Positions 1 to 6,342 of a stretch of 9,264 nt of DNA are shown piece after piece. The DNA is from an uncultured Porphyromonadaceae bacterium (GTDB lineage Bacteria; Bacteroidota; Bacteroidia; Bacteroidales; Muribaculaceae). The stretch lies in assembly GCA_902489275.1 (NCBI GenBank), contig CABTZK010000040.1, forward strand, positions 1-9,264. Direction: 5' to 3'. The translations under genes and the position numbers were made by a program. The notes beneath the pieces were generated by a model that made no database searches, was not told the origin of the DNA, and saw only the letters and a program-made list of their open reading frames with translations. Every line of letters starts with the position of its first letter. Within the stretch, counting starts at the first letter, position 1.

Positions 1-17
1 GCATCACTGAAATTGTG

Positions 18-25
18 TACCTTTG
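18..25 (+). promoter_or_regulatory. Possible Bacteroidota -7 promoter box near the left edge
   Basis: TACCTTTG matches the Bacteroidota -7 consensus TAnnTTTG. The expected -33 TTTG would lie at or beyond the window edge, so it cannot be checked. If real, transcription would start near base 32 and run into the palindrome at 51-172. One 8-base match is weak evidence. Confidence 0.25.
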
Positions 26-50
26 CTCTCTGGTGAGTTGTGTCATCTTT

Positions 51-172
51 TGTAACTTTTGGAAGGGGCTACAAAGATACTAAAACTTTCCATCGGAGAG
101 GGAGGGGAACACCCCCTCTTTTCTCTGAAAAAATATCTTTTTCGCTCCTTTTGTTCATTTCCAAAAGTTGCA
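51..172 (+). repeat. Long imperfect palindrome, possible structured RNA or terminator
   Basis: Three nested inverted-repeat blocks share nearly the same centre. TGTAACTTTTGGAA (51-64) pairs with TTCCAAAAGTTGCA (159-172). Bases 65-79 pair with 134-148, with 13 of 15 pairs. Bases 94-107 pair with 113-127 around a 5-base loop. A 10-base bulge (149-158) separates the first two blocks on the 3' side. The imperfect positions are mostly G-U pairs if the plus strand is transcribed, whereas on the minus strand they would be A-C mismatches, so a plus-strand RNA is the better reading. It could instead be a mobile-element end or the terminator of a gene left of the window. No T-tract follows directly. 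Confidence 0.45.
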
Positions 173-192
173 TTTCTTAATTGAACTTACGC

Positions 193-480
193 TGTTTTAT
201 TGTATTTCCAATTCGGGACATTTCGCAATTTCAAGCACTATTGCCTGTTTCTCATCAAGGGGGCTTTTAAGTCGCACTTCCCTAACGCTGTCTCTTACAA
301 CCGTTTTGTTGAACTTGAAAGCAGGGTGTTTTTCCCCTCTTATGTTCTTTCTTAATCTGCGTGCGTTTGGAAGATATGCAGGTATTACATTTGTTGACTC
401 AACAAGGATTCCTGTATGCCATAATCTTAGACGCTATGCCAACAAGGTGCTCAAAGGCATTGCAACAAGCGGGAGAGGAA
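193..480 (+). pseudogene. IS982-type transposase remnant, truncated and frameshifted
   Basis: This stretch is about 95% identical to the transposase at the right edge (8930-9213), with about 12 differences over ~260 bases. It matches the middle of an IS982-family transposase, from the part reading LLYFQFGTFRNFKHY to KGIATSGRGT, including the conserved FVDST segment that I take to hold the first catalytic aspartate. It cannot make a transposase: the first ~170 coding bases are missing, and an extra C in the run at 334-337 (four C here, three at 9071-9073) shifts the frame. Similarity stops soon after the GRGT codons, so the C-terminal half with the remaining catalytic residues is also gone. 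A chimeric open frame at 168-545 is an accident of the frameshift and not a gene. Confidence 0.85.
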
Positions 481-692
481 CAATTTATGTTATCAGACAG
501 AGGGTCGCAAAAAGGCTCACTGACCAAAAGGAACAGGAGGGTTAGTTATGAATGAGTTGAAAAGAATTTTTCCACAGGGAAAGTAGCGCGCCGCGCGAAA
601 GTGTGCCAAACACCGCTAAATCATGGAAATCAACGCGTGAGCGGGAAATCACTGTTGCTTAGCGGACAGCCGTGTTTTTCAAACTTATTTCG
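481..692. other. Gene-free stretch between IS remnant and trmD
   Basis: I see no gene here. The stretch contains a GC-only patch at about 588-598 and a 7-base inverted repeat, CCGCTAA (613-619) with TTAGCGG (659-665), around a 39-base loop. Its function is unknown, and chance is possible for a repeat this short. Confidence 0.4.
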
Positions 693-700
693 TAACTTTG
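693..700 (+). promoter_or_regulatory. trmD promoter (-7 box)
   Basis: TAACTTTG is an exact match to the Bacteroidota -7 consensus TAnnTTTG, 27 bases before the trmD start. Upstream at the expected -33 spacing there is only a T-rich stretch (675-679) and no clear TTTG. Transcription would start near 707, which excludes a TTG start at 698 for trmD. Confidence 0.7.
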
Positions 701-727
701 CAGCCACAAAAACATGATGAGACGATG

Positions 728-1402
728 ATGAGAATTGACATATTGAGCGTGATGCCCGAGGCGCTTGACTCGCCTTTGCACTGCTCGATCCTGCAACGTG
801 CCCAGGACAAGGGCTTGGTTGAAATCCACGTGCACAACCTGCGCGACTGGTCGCTGCGCAAGCATCGCAAGGTCGACGATTACGCCTTCAGCGGCGAGGC
901 GGGGATGGTGATGCAAATCGAGCCAGTGTATCGCTGCATGGAACAGCTCAAGAGCGAGCGAGACTACGACGAGATTATCTTTACCTCGCCCGATGGCGAC
1001 TTGCTCGATCAGCCCATGGCGAACACGCTCTCGCTGTGCAAGAATCTCATCATCCTGTGCGGCCACTACAAGGGGGTGGACTTCCGCATCCGCGAGCATC
1101 TCGTCACCAAGGAGATTTCTATTGGGAACTATGTGCTCACGGGCGGCGAGTTGCCTGCTGCCGTGATTGCCGATAGCGTTGTGCGCCTTATCCCGGGGGC
1201 GATAGGCGACGAGCAGAGCGCGCTCAACGACTCTTTTCAGGACAACCTGCTGGAGGCTCCTGTCTACACGCGCCCTGCCGAGTTCAACGGCTGGAAAGTG
1301 CCCGAGGTGTTGCTGAGCGGCAACGAGGCGGCCATTGCCGACTGGAAAATGGAGCAAGCCCTCCAGCGCACGAGGCAATTGCGTCCTGGGCTGCTCAAGT
1401 AG
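728..1402 (+). CDS. trmD: tRNA (guanine-N1-)-methyltransferase TrmD
   Basis: This enzyme transfers a methyl group from S-adenosylmethionine to N1 of G37 in the anticodon loop of tRNAs with a G at position 36, which prevents +1 frameshifting. The 224-residue protein has the full SPOUT-type sequence: SPDGDLLDQPMANTL (87-101), the cofactor segment GHYKGVD (112-118), the knot segment SIGNYVLTGGE (131-141), and DSFQDNLLEAPVYTRP (168-183). R153 and D168 align with the catalytic R154 and D169 of E. coli TrmD. The usual GGxAGMVM motif reads SGEAGMVM (55-62), a mild deviation. ATG at 728 gives the typical MRIDI N-terminus; ATG at 725 is equally possible. It appears monocistronic, and its stop lies 12 bases from the convergent permease stop. 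Confidence 0.97.
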   Translation: MRIDILSVMPEALDSPLHCSILQRAQDKGLVEIHVHNLRDWSLRKHRKVDDYAFSGEAGMVMQIEPVYRCMEQLKSERDYDEIIFTSPDGDLLDQPMANTLSLCKNLIILCGHYKGVDFRIREHLVTKEISIGNYVLTGGELPAAVIADSVVRLIPGAIGDEQSALNDSFQDNLLEAPVYTRPAEFNGWKVPEVLLSGNEAAIADWKMEQALQRTRQLRPGLLK

Positions 1403-1414
1403 TTCTGCGCTCCG

Positions 1415-2608
1415 TTAGTCTTGTATCCACAGGGATTTGATTTTGCGCCTGATGGCCACGACATTCCCTGCCGTGATGCACGCCATGATACCCAATCCCA
1501 CGGCCATGGCGGGCAGAATGCTGCCGCCGCTTGTGCCCAGCGCCTGCATCACGCCCAAGTAGCCCAGCCTGGCGAGAAGCATGAGGACGACTGAGAGCAC
1601 GAGCACGCTGGCGTTGATGTAAAGCACCATCTTGATGTAGGGCTTGGAGACCTCGCTGGGCGAGTAGCCGAGCATGAGCAGGTCTTGCAGTTTCTTGGTG
1701 TTCTTCTGAAGCAGCAGGTAGATGCTAAGCATGAGCACGAAAAACGACAGCAGGCTGATGAGAATGCCCACCACCACCACAATCGAGATAATGAGCGTGA
1801 GAAAGTAGTAGGCCTTGCCGCTCGTTGCCTTGTCGCCGGCTATCGTGTAGTGGTGAGCGTCCATGTAGGCTTGGATTTTGGGGTCGCCTGGGCGGTTGAC
1901 CTCGATGATGAGGCGCTGGGGCAGGAGCCGGGTGCCTTGGCCATACCGCGCGTTGGCCCAGTCCATGAACTCTTGCGGCACGATGATGGTGTTCAGCCGG
2001 TTGCTGAAGCCCACAATGCGCCCTGGAATCATCTCGCTGCGGCCGTTGCCGCTGAATTGGAACGTCATGGGCACGCTCGTGGCATTGCCCTCGCTGATTT
2101 GTGGCATGCCATGTGTCGAGGCATAGCCAAAATTGTAGAGCGACAAGTAATCCCGGCTCATGATGATGGGTACCTGCGGGCGCGCCGGGTCGAATGTCCA
2201 CGTGGGGTCCACGTCGATGAACGCGCTGGGAATGGCCTCAAAGAAAAACTGCGTGCGCATCGTTCCCGCGCCGCCGCTGCCAATCGTGGCCATGATGCCA
2301 AAGTTGCTGTTGCTGAATCGGCCCACCTTGCGGCACCACTGCTGCGCCTCGATGTCCTTGATGGCCTCGTCGGTAAACTGCGTGGTGTTGCCCATCATGG
2401 CGCCTGCGCTGGTGATGCTGCGGGTGATAATAATGAAGTCCTTGCTGATGAAACTCTCCTGGTCGTTAAACACGGGGCGCACGTCGTTGTAGAACTGCAC
2501 GGCAATGATGACGATGGTCAGGCCAATGAGATTGGCTATCGAGAAGCCAACGAGTTGCGACCGGCTGATGTGCTTGCGCAACAATTTCCACATCAATCCT
2601 TTTCTCAT
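1415..2608 (-). CDS. FtsX-type ABC transporter permease
   Basis: This is the membrane subunit of an ABC transporter of the MacB/LolCDE/FtsX architecture. The 397-residue protein has one helix near 19-40, a large extracytoplasmic domain (about 41-265), then three helices (about 268-300, 326-348, 363-386). The cytoplasmic segment LQDLLMLGYSPSEV (307-320), between helices 2 and 3, matches the coupling region of FtsX permeases. Its start overlaps the ATPase stop by four bases (ATGA on the minus strand, 2605-2608), so the two are translationally coupled and very probably one complex. The family exports lipoproteins, peptides or drugs by mechanotransmission, or controls wall hydrolases; the substrate cannot be told here. 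No periplasmic adaptor gene is adjacent. No terminator is visible after its stop, and its 3' end faces trmD. Confidence 0.85.
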   Translation of the reverse strand: MRKGLMWKLLRKHISRSQLVGFSIANLIGLTIVIIAVQFYNDVRPVFNDQESFISKDFIIITRSITSAGAMMGNTTQFTDEAIKDIEAQQWCRKVGRFSNSNFGIMATIGSGGAGTMRTQFFFEAIPSAFIDVDPTWTFDPARPQVPIIMSRDYLSLYNFGYASTHGMPQISEGNATSVPMTFQFSGNGRSEMIPGRIVGFSNRLNTIIVPQEFMDWANARYGQGTRLLPQRLIIEVNRPGDPKIQAYMDAHHYTIAGDKATSGKAYYFLTLIISIVVVVGILISLLSFFVLMLSIYLLLQKNTKKLQDLLMLGYSPSEVSKPYIKMVLYINASVLVLSVVLMLLARLGYLGVMQALGTSGGSILPAMAVGLGIMACITAGNVVAIRRKIKSLWIQD

Positions 2609-3249
2609 AACTTGAACTCCTTGTCAACTTGAATTTTCACATGATTGCCCACCGAGGTGGAGATGACCCCTGCCCCCTGCCGCTCGGCTTCCTCGCCCAC
2701 GATGCGGGCGACAATGGCGTTGTTGCTCTCGTCGAGGTGGCTCACTGGCTCGTCGAGCAGGATGAAGTCGGCTGGCTGGCACAGCGTGCGGATGATGGCC
2801 ACCCGCTGTTGCTGCCCGATTGACAGCTTGGACACGAGGGAGTTGACCTTGTCGGGAATCCCCAACTGCTCGAAGTAGCTGGCAATCTCTTGCTCGGTCT
2901 TGTGGCGCGTGAGGCGGTTTTTCAACTGGATGTTCTCCATGGCGGTGAGCTCGGGGAAAAGCCGCAAGTCCTGGGGGAGATAGGCAATGTGGCTCTTGCG
3001 GATTTCGCACCACTCTGCAACTTGAAGACGGCGAATGTTGCGCTCGTCAAACAGGAAATCGCCACTATAGTCAATGCGATAGCCATAGATGTAGGCGCAA
3101 AGTGACGACTTCCCCGTGCCGCTCTCGGCCGAGACAAGATAGCGTTTCCCTCGCTCAAAGCCGATGTCGCGGAGCCACACCTCGCTGTGATTCTCCTCTC
3201 GCCCGGCAAACACTGCGGGAAGCGTGCTCTTTAATTCTATTTTTTCCAT
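2605..3249 (-). CDS. ABC transporter ATP-binding protein, partner of the FtsX-type permease
   Basis: This is the cytoplasmic ATPase that powers the downstream permease. The 214-residue protein has Walker A AESGTGKSS (41-49), Q-loop Q93 in LPQD, signature LSIGQQQR (142-149), Walker B FILLDEP (162-168) with catalytic E167, and D-loop SHLD (170-173). Two departures are visible. The signature is LSIGQ rather than LSGGQ. The switch histidine expected after strand VISTS (195-199) is Ser199, with the nearest histidine at 203. The chain ends soon after, so it is short. The start at 3249 (MEKIEL) is preferred: a longer in-frame start at 3303 would put the promoter inside the gene. It overlaps the permease gene by four bases. 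LolD/MacB-type ATPases are the closest relatives I can name; the substrate is unknown. Confidence 0.88.
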   Translation of the reverse strand: MEKIELKSTLPAVFAGREENHSEVWLRDIGFERGKRYLVSAESGTGKSSLCAYIYGYRIDYSGDFLFDERNIRRLQVAEWCEIRKSHIAYLPQDLRLFPELTAMENIQLKNRLTRHKTEQEIASYFEQLGIPDKVNSLVSKLSIGQQQRVAIIRTLCQPADFILLDEPVSHLDESNNAIVARIVGEEAERQGAGVISTSVGNHVKIQVDKEFKL

Positions 3250-3270
3250 GATGAGAAAAACTTCTGATTG

Positions 3271-3304
3271 CAAAATTAGGCATAAATCAGGTATTTCACG
3301 CAAT
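3271..3304 (-). promoter_or_regulatory. Promoter of the ABC transporter operon
   Basis: On the minus strand TAATTTTG (3278 to 3271) is an exact -7 box. ATTG (3304 to 3301) lies 22 bases upstream as an approximate -33 element. The -7 box is 21 bases before the ATPase start at 3249. The divergent ruvB promoter lies about 180 bases away. Confidence 0.65.
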
Positions 3305-3460
3305 TTTAACCATTTTTTTAAGTGCCATCACTGTGAGCGCAAATGGTTGCGTTCAGCAAGCAAGCGCAAAATCACATCATTGATTTGAAAAACACTTGTT
3401 TTTGTGTGTTTGCCTCTGAATTCTGGACTTTCCACGGTCTGAGTTCTCGATTCTTTTTTG
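3305..3460. other. Spacer between divergent ABC and ruvB promoters
   Basis: No gene is visible. Small inverted repeats are present: CGCAA/TTGCG (3338-3342 and 3347-3351) around a 4-base loop, and AAATCA/TGATTT (3369-3374 and 3381-3386). They could be operators but are short enough to be chance. Confidence 0.3.
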
Positions 3461-3468
3461 TAATTTTG
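3461..3468 (+). promoter_or_regulatory. ruvB promoter (-7 box)
   Basis: TAATTTTG matches the Bacteroidota -7 consensus exactly, 22 bases before the ruvB ATG at 3491. No TTTG is present at the usual -33 distance. It probably also drives the flippase gene downstream. Confidence 0.65.
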
Positions 3469-3490
3469 CAAGAAATATCGACTTGCCGTT

Positions 3491-4513
3491 ATGGATGAAG
3501 ATTTTGACATCAGAAGCGAGCGCCTGAAAAGCGAGCAGGACTTTGAAAAGGCCCTGCGCCCCATGCGCTTTAGCGATTTCTCGGGTCAAGAGAAGATTAT
3601 CGGGAATTTACACGTGTTCGTCACTGCGGCAAGGCAGCGTGGCGAGGCGCTCGACCACATCTTGTTTCACGGCCCGCCTGGGCTGGGCAAGACAACGCTG
3701 AGCAACGTGATCGCCAACGAGTTGGGCGTGGGCATCAAGGTGACCTCGGGCCCGGTACTCGACAAGCCAGGCGACTTGGCCGGCATCCTCACCTCGCTGG
3801 AAGAGAACGACGTGCTGTTTATCGACGAGATTCATCGCTTGAGTCCGCTTGTGGAGGAATACCTCTACAGCGCCATGGAGGATTACCGCATCGACATCAT
3901 GATTGACAAGGGGCCTGGGGCGCGAAGCGTGCAACTCACGCTTGCCCCGTTCACGCTCATCGGCGCGACCACCCGTAGCGGATTGCTTACCTCACCCTTG
4001 CGCGCGCGTTTTGGCATCAATTGCCACCTTGAGTATTATAGCCACGAGGTGCTTGAGCGCATCATCAAGCGCTCGTCACGGCTCATGAGCGTGCCCATCA
4101 CTGGCGAGGCAGCGCTTGAGATAGCCCTGCGTAGCCGTGGCACGCCACGCATCGCCAATGCGCTGCTGCGCCGCGTGCGCGATTTCGCGCAAGTGAAGGG
4201 AAGCGGCAAAATCGACGCGGCGATTGCCCGCTACTCGCTTGAGGCGCTCAACATCGACAAATATGGCCTTGACGAGATCGACAACAAGATACTCACGACG
4301 ATCATCGACAAGTTTAATGGCGGCCCCGTGGGCATCTCCACCATTGCCACCGCGCTGAGCGAGGACGCTGGCACCGTCGAGGAAGTCTATGAGCCTTTCC
4401 TCATCAAGGAGGGATTCATCAAGCGCACCCCTCGCGGGCGCGAAGTCACCGACTTGGCCTACCAGCATCTCCACCGCGACCGGCTCACCGAGCAAGGGTC
4501 GCTATTCAAGTGA
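3491..4513 (+). CDS. ruvB: Holliday junction branch migration helicase RuvB
   Basis: RuvB is the hexameric AAA+ motor that, with RuvA, drives branch migration of Holliday junctions before RuvC cuts them. The 340-residue length is normal. Visible landmarks are the N-terminal LRPMRFSDFSGQ (22-33), Walker A GPPGLGKTT (61-69), Walker B LFIDEIH (109-115), sensor 1 GATTRSG (158-164), the arginine-finger region SPLRARFG (168-175), sensor 2 GTPRIANALLRRVRDFA (217-233), and the winged-helix C-terminus with NGGPVGISTIA (276-286) and EPFLIKEGFIKRTPRGR (301-317). The ATG at 3491 follows the promoter at the right distance. ruvA and ruvC are not in the window; they are often unlinked in Bacteroidota. The next gene starts 21 bases downstream on the same strand, so an operon is likely. 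Confidence 0.98.
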   Translation: MDEDFDIRSERLKSEQDFEKALRPMRFSDFSGQEKIIGNLHVFVTAARQRGEALDHILFHGPPGLGKTTLSNVIANELGVGIKVTSGPVLDKPGDLAGILTSLEENDVLFIDEIHRLSPLVEEYLYSAMEDYRIDIMIDKGPGARSVQLTLAPFTLIGATTRSGLLTSPLRARFGINCHLEYYSHEVLERIIKRSSRLMSVPITGEAALEIALRSRGTPRIANALLRRVRDFAQVKGSGKIDAAIARYSLEALNIDKYGLDEIDNKILTTIIDKFNGGPVGISTIATALSEDAGTVEEVYEPFLIKEGFIKRTPRGREVTDLAYQHLHRDRLTEQGSLFK

Positions 4514-4534
4514 CCACTTATCCCATTCCACACT

Positions 4535-6058
4535 ATGGCTGCAAATTTAAAATCCCTGGCTAAAGACACTGCAATCTATGGCATGAGCAGCATCATAGGC
4601 CGCTTTCTGAACTACCTGCTCGTTCCCCTCTACACCGCGAAACTCTCGGCGGCGAGTGGCGGCTATGGCGTGATCACCAACCTTTACTCGTGGACGGCAC
4701 TGCTGCTGGTCATCCTCACCTACGGCATGGAGACCACGTTCTTCCGCTATGCCAACAAGGCCGACGAGCACCCCGCCAGGGTCTACAGCACCACGCTTTG
4801 CGCGGTGGCGTGCACCAGTGTCTTGTTTGTGGTGGCCGTGCTGGGATTCCTGCCCATGATTTCGGCCAAGTTAGGCTACGGCAACCACCAGTCGTTTGTG
4901 GCCGTGATGGCCATGGTGGTGGCGCTCGACGCGTTCCAGGCAATTCCTTTCGCCTATTTGCGCTACCAGAAGCGCCCCATCAAGTTTGCAGCCCTCAAAC
5001 TGGTCTTTATCTTCCTGAACGTGGGACTGAACCTGCTGTATTTCGTCATCTTCCCAGCCATGAGGTGGAATGTGCTGGGCCTCTACGACAGCCACTTCAC
5101 GCTCGATGTGGGCTACGCATTCTACATCAACCTGGCGTGTACGGGTGCCGTGACTTTCTTGTTCTGGAAAGAGTTGACAAGAGTCAAGTGGCAATTGGAC
5201 CTCGCCTTGCTCAAGCGCATGCTGAGCTACGGCTGGCCCATTCTCATCTTGGGTATCGCCGGCATCCTGAACCAGACAGCCGACAAAATCCTATTCCCCT
5301 ACATCTACGACGGCAGCGCAGCCCAGATGAAGTCGCAGTTGGGCATCTATGGGGCCGCGGCCAAGATTGCCATGATTATGGCACTCATCACCCAGGCGTT
5401 TCGCTATGCCTACGAGCCATTTGTGTTTGGCAAGACCAAAGACAAGGACAACAAGGAAACCTATGCCAAGGCGATGAAATATTTCGTGATTTTCACGCTG
5501 CTGGCCTTCCTGGCCGTGATGGCGTGGATGGGCATCTTGCGCCACATCATTGCACCCGACTATTGGGAGGGGCTGAAAGTCGTTCCTATCGTCATGGCGG
5601 CCGAAATCATGATGGGCATCTACTTCAACCTCTCGTTTTGGTACAAGCTCATTGACAAGACCATTTGGGGCGCGGTGTTCTCGTTCATCGGGTGTGCGGT
5701 GCTGGTCATTATCAACGTGGTGTTTGTGCCCCGATATGGCTACATGGCATGCGCGTGGGGCGGTTTCGCCGGCTATGGCACGGCCATGGCGCTCAGCTAC
5801 GTTGTGGGGCAGCGGTACTATCCCATCGCCTATCCCCTGAAAGAGCTTTTGGGCTACGCGCTGGTGGCTGGCGCGCTGTTTGCCGCCATGGTGCTGGTGA
5901 CGCTGCCCGGGGGCACAGTCATCGAGGTTGCCTATCGCACGGCACTTCTCGCCATCTTCTTTGTGTTCATGCTCAAGCGCGAGCACCTTGGCGGGATGCT
6001 GGCCAAGCTGCCTGTCATTGGCCACTTGTTCAGGCCGCGCGCATCATCAAGCCAGTAG
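4535..6058 (+). CDS. Wzx-like polysaccharide/oligosaccharide flippase (MOP superfamily)
   Basis: This is a 507-residue integral inner-membrane protein with about 14 hydrophobic segments (near 13-33, 46-66, 86-108, 118-140, 150-174, 193-212, 232-248, 273-290, 313-336, 345-368, 377-398, 402-425, 436-458 and 463-481). The N-terminus (KDTAIYGMSSIIGRFLNYLL, 10-29) and the TYGMETTFFRYANK segment (62-75) are typical of Bacteroidota lipopolysaccharide/capsule flippases of the RfbX/Wzx type, which move lipid-linked glycans across the inner membrane. No glycosyltransferase or polymerase gene is nearby, so it is not part of a visible capsule cluster. It sits 21 bases behind ruvB and probably shares its promoter. 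From memory this pairing recurs in Bacteroidales. MurJ is a less likely identity. Confidence 0.85.
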   Translation: MAANLKSLAKDTAIYGMSSIIGRFLNYLLVPLYTAKLSAASGGYGVITNLYSWTALLLVILTYGMETTFFRYANKADEHPARVYSTTLCAVACTSVLFVVAVLGFLPMISAKLGYGNHQSFVAVMAMVVALDAFQAIPFAYLRYQKRPIKFAALKLVFIFLNVGLNLLYFVIFPAMRWNVLGLYDSHFTLDVGYAFYINLACTGAVTFLFWKELTRVKWQLDLALLKRMLSYGWPILILGIAGILNQTADKILFPYIYDGSAAQMKSQLGIYGAAAKIAMIMALITQAFRYAYEPFVFGKTKDKDNKETYAKAMKYFVIFTLLAFLAVMAWMGILRHIIAPDYWEGLKVVPIVMAAEIMMGIYFNLSFWYKLIDKTIWGAVFSFIGCAVLVIINVVFVPRYGYMACAWGGFAGYGTAMALSYVVGQRYYPIAYPLKELLGYALVAGALFAAMVLVTLPGGTVIEVAYRTALLAIFFVFMLKREHLGGMLAKLPVIGHLFRPRASSSQ

Positions 6059-6211
6059 AAGCGGGAAAATGAGCGTGAGAGGGCGTGCAAGTTCTATCAG
6101 TGCAACGATTCCTTTTGGGTTGGTGTCGCCCTGATGACATGGTCACCCCGAGCGGCAGGCGGCACAAGGGCTTCTAAGAGGGGATGAGCCTGAAATTCAG
6201 CAATCAATGCA
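6059..6211. other. Gene-free convergent intergenic stretch
   Basis: No credible gene lies between the flippase stop and the hairpin. I see only scattered short inverted repeats, such as TGAC/GTCA around 6135-6144, and nothing I can assign. Confidence 0.4.
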
Positions 6212-6302
6212 TTAAAAAGAAAAAGAGCCTGCACCGTAATTAAACTGCACCCCAAAAGTTAAACACAAAACTTTTGAGGCGCAGTTCTATTTTGGCACAG
6301 GC
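6212..6302 (-). terminator. Long hairpin terminator of the SurA/PpiD-like gene
   Basis: Arms of 34 bases (6227-6260 and 6269-6302) face each other in perfect register around an 8-base loop (6261-6268). Read as minus-strand RNA, 31 of 34 positions pair, five of them as G-U. The stem is followed by a T-rich run (complement of 6212-6226, two runs of five T). It begins 40 bases after the stop of the minus-strand gene. As plus-strand RNA only 26 of 34 positions pair and the T-run is short, so it serves the flippase less well. The inner 18-base arms, with the core GCACCCCAAAAGTT, resemble IS3-family (IS150-type) terminal repeats. That resemblance is from memory and unproven. Confidence 0.7.
6243..6286. 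repeat. Inner palindrome resembling paired IS3-type ends
   Basis: AACTGCACCCCAAAAGTT (6243-6260) and AACTTTTGAGGCGCAGTT (6269-6286) are inverted repeats with 16 of 18 positions matching. They are separated by only 8 bases. The pattern looks like a left and a right terminal repeat of an IS150-like element with no element between them. A captured IS end, a MITE-like unit, or a plain stem of the terminator are all possible. Confidence 0.45.
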
Positions 6303-6342
6303 TTTCAGCCCATCGCTATTCCTTTGGTCAGGTCATGAGCAA

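Noticed and set aside
168..545. A 125-residue open frame in the left region
   Set aside because: It is a chimera of an out-of-frame and an in-frame part of the IS982 remnant joined by the extra C at 334-337, followed by unrelated sequence.
588..598. GC-only patch possibly forming a hairpin upstream of trmD
   Set aside because: The stem would be only four base pairs with a 3-base loop and has no T-run, so it is not convincing as a terminator or operator.
1685..2632. A 315-residue plus-strand open frame opposite the ABC permease
   Set aside because: It is a His/Ala/Val-rich antisense shadow of a well-supported FtsX-type permease, with no family resemblance and no promoter.
4690..5655. A 321-residue open frame overlapping the flippase in another frame
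   Set aside because: It is rich in Arg, His, Gly and Pro, as expected for a frame shadow, and lies inside a gene with a clear membrane topology.
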